A DNA stretch of 9,293 nt. Source: Fusobacteriaceae bacterium (GTDB lineage Bacteria > Fusobacteriota > Fusobacteriia > Fusobacteriales > Fusobacteriaceae). A model generated the notes under the pieces. The model saw nothing but the letters and a program-made list of their open reading frames with translations, ran no database searches and was not told where the DNA came from. The DNA lies in NCBI GenBank assembly GCA_016938425.1, contig JAFGUR010000070.1:1-9293 (forward strand). The letters are read 5' to 3'. Positions within the stretch are counted from its first letter, which is position 1, and the number at the start of each line of letters is the position of its first letter. Positions 6,263 through 9,293 of the stretch are shown here, piece by piece. The position numbers and the translations under genes were made by a program.

Positions 6263-7301
6263 TATAATCCTCCGCTATCATTTTTTTAAGTTCTTCTAAC
6301 AAATTATTTTCATCTACTTTTTTTACAACTTTTCCTTTTTTAAATAGAATTCCAACACCTCTACCACCTGCAACACCATAGTCTGCTTCTCTTGCTTCAC
6401 CAGGGCCATTAACAACACATCCCATTACGGCAATTTTAATATTTCTTTTATCATGTTCAAAGGCTTTCTCAACGTCATGAGCAAGACCAATTAAATCTAT
6501 TTCTGTTCTTCCACAAGTAGGACATGAAATTATTTCTACACCCTCTTTTAAAATTCCTAGAGACCTTAGCATTTCTTTTGCAGCTTTTATTTCCTCAACA
6601 GGGTCAGCAGTTAAGGAAATTCTCATAGTATCTCCTATGCCTTCAAGAAGTAGACCTCCTAAAGCCATTGCAGATTTAATTATTCCTCTATATGCAGTTC
6701 CAGCTTCTGTAACGCCTATATGTAAAGGATAATCTACAAGTTTTGATAATTTTTTGTAGGCTTCATAAACTTCTCTGACATCACTAGACTTTACAGAGAT
6801 AACTAAATCATGAAAATTTTCTTCCTTTGCAATTTCAACATTTCTAAGAACACTTTCCACAAGAGCATCTGCCGTTGATTTTCCGTATTTTTCATAAAGG
6901 TCATTTTCTAATGATCCACCATTTATTCCAAATCTTACAGGAATATTATGAGCTTTGGCTTCATTTAAAACTTGCCTTATTCTCCATTCACCACCAATAT
7001 TACCGGGGTTTATTCTAACCTTGTCAATTCCATTTTTAATAACTTCTAGTGCAAGCCTATAATCAAAATGGATATCTGCAACTAGAGGAACACTAGTTCT
7101 TTTTTTAATAAATTTTATAGCTTCAGCATCTTTTTCATCTCTAATAGCTAATCTTACAATTTGACATCCTTCTGTTCCAAGTCTATTAATATCACTTACA
7201 ACTTCATCTATAAATTCAGTTTTAATATTGGTCATAGATTGAATAACTACAGGGGTTCCACCACCAATAATAACATTACCTACTTTAACTGTTCTTGTCA
7301 T
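6249..7301 (-). CDS. ispG: 4-hydroxy-3-methylbut-2-en-1-yl diphosphate synthase (IspG/GcpE)
   Basis: IspG carries out the penultimate MEP step, reductive ring opening of MEcPP to HMBPP, feeding IspH encoded next door. The 350-residue protein is the compact bacterial two-domain form. It begins with VGNVIIGGGTPVVIQSMTN and continues with a TIM-barrel region that includes PLVADIHFDYRLAL and KVRINPGNIGG. It ends with the Fe-S domain holding Cys260 and Cys263 (SCPTCGRTEIDL) and Cys295 (MGCVVNGPGEA), with the catalytic Glu302. The ATG at 7301 has a strong GGAGGAG ribosome site. It is the first gene of a two-gene unit. The promoter is at 7363-7391, and an inverted repeat in the leader may regulate it. 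The C-terminus overlaps ispH by 14 nt. Confidence 0.97.
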   Translation of the reverse strand: MTRTVKVGNVIIGGGTPVVIQSMTNIKTEFIDEVVSDINRLGTEGCQIVRLAIRDEKDAEAIKFIKKRTSVPLVADIHFDYRLALEVIKNGIDKVRINPGNIGGEWRIRQVLNEAKAHNIPVRFGINGGSLENDLYEKYGKSTADALVESVLRNVEIAKEENFHDLVISVKSSDVREVYEAYKKLSKLVDYPLHIGVTEAGTAYRGIIKSAMALGGLLLEGIGDTMRISLTADPVEEIKAAKEMLRSLGILKEGVEIISCPTCGRTEIDLIGLAHDVEKAFEHDKRNIKIAVMGCVVNGPGEAREADYGVAGGRGVGILFKKGKVVKKVDENNLLEELKKMIAEDYNENC

Positions 7302-7321
7302 TTTTCTCCTCCATATTTAAG

Positions 7322-7353
7322 ATACCAATTAATATACTTTACCGTATTGGTAT
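7322..7353. promoter_or_regulatory. Inverted repeat in the ispG leader, candidate operator
   Basis: ATACCAAT (7322-7329) and ATTGGTAT (7346-7353) are perfect 8-bp arms separated by 16 nt, directly downstream of the predicted ispG start site. A smaller palindrome TACC-N5-GGTA overlaps at 7340-7352. There is no T run after the stem in the ispG direction, so it is not a terminator. It could bind a repressor, or form a leader hairpin that ends about 20 nt before the start codon. The regulator is unknown. Confidence 0.45.
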
Positions 7354-7362
7354 ACTATTAAT

Positions 7363-7391
7363 AATTTAGCATTTCTTTTAAAAAAGTGCAA
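7363..7391 (-). promoter_or_regulatory. Promoter for ispG-ispH
   Basis: On the minus strand TTGCAC (complement of 7386-7391) and TAAATT (complement of 7363-7368) are 17 bases apart, and TGC precedes the -10 as an extended element. The architecture and the -35 hexamer are the same as at 5333-5361. The start is expected near 7356, giving a leader of about 55 nt that contains the inverted repeat at 7322-7353. Confidence 0.65.
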
Positions 7392-7424
7392 GTAGTTTAG
7401 CTCAATAAATTTTAAAAATAAAAC

Positions 7425-7453
7425 TTTACAAATTCAAAAAAACGTTGTATACT
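7425..7453 (+). promoter_or_regulatory. Promoter for the cold-shock gene
   Basis: TTTACA (7425-7430) and TATACT (7448-7453) are separated by 17 bases. Each hexamer has five of six consensus bases. The start is expected near 7460, leaving a leader of about 97 nt before the ATG at 7557. It is divergent from the ispG promoter, with about 30 bp between the two -35 boxes. Confidence 0.75.
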
Positions 7454-7459
7454 TAGCTT

Positions 7460-7556
7460 AGTTCGATGCAAAAATTTAAAAATTTAATATCTAAAGTTTT
7501 CAAACTTTCGTATTATTTTTAGTTTTGTCATTAGAAAAAATATATGGAGGTTTAAA
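7460..7556 (+). promoter_or_regulatory. Long 5' leader of the cold-shock gene
   Basis: The AT-rich leader holds a hairpin AAAGTT-TTCA-AACTTT at 7493-7508, a self-complementary AAATTTAAAAATTT tract near 7473-7486, and a strong TGGAGG ribosome site about 8 nt before the ATG. Long structured leaders that control translation by temperature are known for CspA-family mRNAs in other bacteria. A similar role here is inferred from leader length and gene identity only. Confidence 0.4.
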
Positions 7557-7754
7557 ATGAAAGGTATAGTTAAATGGTTTAACGAAGAAAAAGGGTTTGG
7601 ATTTATAACTGCAGAAGATGGTAAAGATGTATTCGCACACTTTAGCCAAATTCAAAAACCTGGATTCAAAAAATTAACTGAAGGTGAAGAAGTTACTTTC
7701 GATATTACTGAAGGTGCAAAAGGTCCTCAAGCTTCAAACATTAAATCTGTTTAA
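7557..7754 (+). CDS. CspA-family cold-shock protein
   Basis: This is a 65-residue single cold-shock domain, an OB-fold that binds single-stranded RNA and DNA. Such proteins act in the cytoplasm as RNA chaperones, melting structures that block translation or tune transcription read-through. Both nucleic-acid motifs are intact: RNP1 as KGFGFI (residues 13-18) and RNP2 as VFAHF (26-30), with the usual start MKGIVKWFNEEKG and end GPQASNIKSV. The length is that of ordinary bacterial Csp proteins. It stands alone, with its own promoter and leader upstream and a strong terminator just after the stop, so it is monocistronic. The specific paralogue (cspA, B, C and so on) cannot be assigned, and cold induction is not certain since many Csp paralogues are constitutive. 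Confidence 0.96.
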   Translation: MKGIVKWFNEEKGFGFITAEDGKDVFAHFSQIQKPGFKKLTEGEEVTFDITEGAKGPQASNIKSV

Positions 7755-7771
7755 TATTAAATAGCATTTAC

Positions 7772-7799
7772 ACTCCCTCAATGTTGAGGGAGTTTTTTT
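7772..7799 (+). terminator. Rho-independent terminator of the cold-shock gene
   Basis: ACTCCCTCAA (7772-7781) pairs with TTGAGGGAGT (7784-7793). The innermost pair probably opens to give a 4-nt loop. A run of seven T follows at 7793-7799. It starts 17 nt after the stop codon and is the cleanest terminator in the window. Confidence 0.95.
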
Positions 7800-7819
7800 A
7801 ATTTATTATGTAAATATAA

Positions 7820-8053
7820 GATTTAGGATATGAACTATAATTGAATGAAGTTGTTAGAACATTTAAGATATGGGATTTGTGAAAAATAGACGATATAATA
7901 AATAAATAATTTGATGAGATAGGTAATACTTTATTTGATATTTTGTTAAGATAAAGTAGTTGAGAATCTTTTGAGATGTACATTGAAGTTTTTGGAAAGT
8001 TAGTAGATTTAATATACATAGTTGAAATATTCAGAAAAATAAAGAAAGGATGA
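7820..8053 (+). pseudogene. Possible decayed gene upstream of the GIY-YIG gene
   Basis: No intact gene lies between the csp terminator and the GIY-YIG start. One plus-strand frame (codons from 7820) reads as protein-like stretches broken by stops at 7838, 7880, 7907, 7952 and 7961. The stretches include LNEVVRTFKIWDL, FDEIGNTLFDILLR and MYIEVFGKLVDLIYIVEIF, and the frame ends in a TGA overlapping the ATG at 8050. Keeping one frame without a shift while collecting only stops fits an old inactivated gene, but AT-rich sequence can look this way by chance. I do not recognise the product. No convincing promoter for the downstream gene was found here. Confidence 0.25.
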
Positions 8054-8058
8054 TAGAA

Positions 8059-8922
8059 ATGTTGGGGAAAACAATTTCATTATACTTAGTAAATGGGAAT
8101 CCAAATGGGATAATTTGTACATATCTTTCAAATTGGACAGGGCAAGCTATAAAAATACCAAGAAATTTGCTTGAAGATGCGAGAAGTAGAAGTGAAGTAA
8201 TACGGATAGGAATATATTTTTTATTTGGTTATAGCGAAGAAAATCCTGAAGAACAAATTGTATATATTGGAGAAGCTGACAATATATTTAATCGACTTGT
8301 TCAACATACTAAGGATGAAGAAAAATTATTTTGGTCCGAAGCCATTGCATTTACATCAAAAGATGATAATTTGACAAAAGGACATATAAAATATTTAGAA
8401 TATAAATTAATTAAAATTGGAGATGAAAATCCAAATTATATTCTTCATAATAAGAAAAATGAGAAACAACCATCTCTACCAGAAATGGCAATAAGTGACA
8501 TGGAAGAATTTCTGAAAAATATTACACTAGTTCTTCCAACTTTAGGATATGATTTATTAGAATCTCCACGTGAAGAAATAAAGATAAGCAAGTCTAAAAA
8601 AGATGAAATATTAAAACTAAGATTAAAAAATAATGAAGCATATGGAACGTATTCTTCAAATGGTTTTATTGTTTTTAAAGGTAGTAAAATAAATAGAGAA
8701 ATACAAACATCATTATCAAATGGCTATAGAAATTTAAGAGAAAAGTTAATATTAAATGAAGTAATTGATGAGAAAAAATTAGAATTTAAAAAAGATTATG
8801 AATTTAAGTCACCGTCTGCAGCGGCAGCAACAATCTTAGGATATGCAATAAATGGAAGAGAAAACTGGGTTGACTCTAGAGGTAAAACTTTAAAGCAATA
8901 TGAAGAAGAAAGATTAAACTAA
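8059..8922 (+). CDS. GIY-YIG nuclease-fold protein with C-terminal DUF4357-like domain
   Basis: The 287-residue protein starts with GKTISLYLVNGNPNGII and SNWTGQAIKIPR (about 3-35), a lead-in typical of this family. A GIY-YIG domain follows: GIY at 51-53, YIG at 69-71 (VYIGEA), the catalytic Arg79 in NIFNRLVQH and the metal-binding Glu114 in KYLEYKL. All expected catalytic residues are present, so it may cut nucleic acid. After a charged linker (about 169-190), residues about 230-283 (FKSPSAAAATILGYAINGRENW) match the DUF4357 type. The biological role of such proteins is not established. The ATG at 8059 is preferred over 8050, because the AAAGGA ribosome site is well spaced for 8059 and abuts 8050. 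It is a lone gene between decayed flanks, suggesting accessory or defence-type DNA. No partner methylase, helicase or recombinase is visible. Confidence 0.85.
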   Translation: MLGKTISLYLVNGNPNGIICTYLSNWTGQAIKIPRNLLEDARSRSEVIRIGIYFLFGYSEENPEEQIVYIGEADNIFNRLVQHTKDEEKLFWSEAIAFTSKDDNLTKGHIKYLEYKLIKIGDENPNYILHNKKNEKQPSLPEMAISDMEEFLKNITLVLPTLGYDLLESPREEIKISKSKKDEILKLRLKNNEAYGTYSSNGFIVFKGSKINREIQTSLSNGYRNLREKLILNEVIDEKKLEFKKDYEFKSPSAAAATILGYAINGRENWVDSRGKTLKQYEEERLN

Positions 8923-9088
8923 AATATTGAGATAAAATAGCAAACATATCATAGTAGTCAAGAATATAAGCAGATGTCAGTTGGGCTTATAGGACATTCT
9001 AGAATTTTTTGAAATTTATACAGCAAGAAAAATATATTTCTATTATAGTATACTGGTTAATTATCTTATTTGTGTTGTATTTTAGGGA

Positions 9089-9278
9089 GTGGATATAAAA
9101 AACTTAGAGTATAAATATGAGTATAGTGATTATTTAAATAAACTAAGAAGATAATCTAGGTTTATGAAGTAAAATTAGAGCGATTGAGAATAGTGAGAAT
9201 TTATTGACTTATTTAGGAGATTTTTTCTTAAAAAAATTATTTCTAAGAAAAAAGTATAAAATATCACAAATATCATAA
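9089..9278 (+). pseudogene. Possible frameshifted gene remnant
   Basis: A GTG at 9089 opens a 21-codon frame (DIKNLEYKYEYSDYLNKLRR) ending in TAA at 9152. An AGGGAG sits right against the GTG. The next frame, entered near 9150, continues DNLGL, then TGA at 9165, then a 36-residue open stretch from 9168 to 9275 that includes AIENSENLLTYLGDFFLKK, with a stop at 9276. One frameshift and one nonsense change would join these into a product of about 60 residues. It may instead be three short chance frames in AT-rich DNA. The product is not recognised. Confidence 0.25.
9221..9253. repeat. AT-rich 10-bp inverted repeat
   Basis: TTTTTTCTTA (9221-9230) and TAAGAAAAAA (9244-9253) are perfect arms around a 13-nt centre. 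With a single G/C pair in the stem it would be a weak hairpin. It could be a poor terminator or simply a by-product of A/T runs. Confidence 0.35.
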
Positions 9279-9293
9279 ACAACTAATAATGCA

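Larger units (their letters stand above)
8923..9293. other. Gene-poor right flank
   Basis: This 371-bp AT-rich stretch after the GIY-YIG stop has no intact gene longer than about 35 codons and no clear terminator. From about 8940 to 9083, short protein-like fragments appear in different plus-strand frames, such as QEYKQMSVGLIGHSRIF (stop near 9010) and, in another frame, IQQEKYISIIVYWLIILFV. From 9089 another broken reading frame is seen (listed separately). No repeats that could be element ends were found flanking the GIY-YIG gene. Confidence 0.4.

Noticed and set aside
7302..7556. An additional small gene in the ispG-csp divergent region
   Set aside because: The region is fully accounted for by two divergent promoters and leaders. 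The plus-strand open frame crossing it has no ribosome site and is antisense to the ispG start.
7798..8019. A 73-codon minus-strand open frame between csp and the GIY-YIG gene
   Set aside because: It has no ribosome site before its ATG, runs into the csp terminator T tract, has low-complexity Ser/Ile/Tyr composition and shows no recognisable domain. The opposite strand looks more protein-like.
8050..8058. Upstream ATG at 8050 for the GIY-YIG gene
   Set aside because: The purine-rich AAAGGA abuts this ATG with no spacing but is correctly placed for the ATG at 8059. The family N-terminus begins at GKTI just after 8059.
1..9293. tRNA, rRNA or insertion sequence genes
   Set aside because: No cloverleaf-like segment with TTC-containing T arms, no rRNA signature and no transposase motif was seen on either strand. 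This was judged by eye, so a covariance-model scan would be needed to exclude small RNAs.

Overview
The window is AT-rich bacterial DNA, probably from a Fusobacterium of the F. nucleatum type. The genus is inferred from base composition, codon use and the protein style (Lys/Glu/Ile-rich housekeeping enzymes, DUF1385 next to prfA/prmC). No taxonomic marker such as rRNA is present. About 80% of the window is ordinary housekeeping sequence on the minus strand. The right end is an accessory stretch on the plus strand.

Layout on the minus strand, read in the direction of transcription (right to left). (1) ispG and ispH overlap by 14 nt. They have their own promoter and a candidate operator near 7320-7391, and they end at a hairpin terminator at 5349-5399. 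They encode the last two Fe-S enzymes of the MEP isoprenoid pathway. (2) A promoter embedded in that terminator (5333-5361) starts a six-gene run: a DUF1385/YqhQ membrane protein, prfA (RF1), prmC (the methylase of the RF1 GGQ glutamine), queA (queuosine tRNA modification), a 76-residue coiled-coil protein, and rsmD (16S rRNA methylase). This run is tightly packed, with junctions TAATG, ATGA and a 32-nt overlap. The exception is a 164-bp hairpin-rich repeat between prfA and prmC. The run ends at a terminator at 187-214. The theme is translation termination plus tRNA and rRNA modification. (3) At the extreme left a further minus-strand gene begins (ATG at 7-5). It has a consensus sigma-70 promoter and a 19-bp palindrome over its -10/+1 that looks like the FabT-type operator of fatty-acid genes.

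Plus strand. A cold-shock protein gene (7557-7754) is divergent from ispG, with a strong promoter, a leader of about 97 nt and a clean terminator. It is followed by a lone GIY-YIG nuclease-fold/DUF4357 protein (8059-8922). About 250 bp on its left and 370 bp on its right lack intact genes but contain stop-interrupted reading frames that look like decayed genes. This is the only part that resembles a variable island.

Points most worth a second look: a PrmC with a tandemly duplicated N-terminal domain, the FabT-like operator at the left edge, the two-unit hairpin repeat between prfA and prmC, the inverted repeat just downstream of the ispG start site, and the GIY-YIG gene with its decayed flanks. 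I did not find CRISPR arrays, tRNA or rRNA genes, transposases or a recognisable multi-gene novel system.
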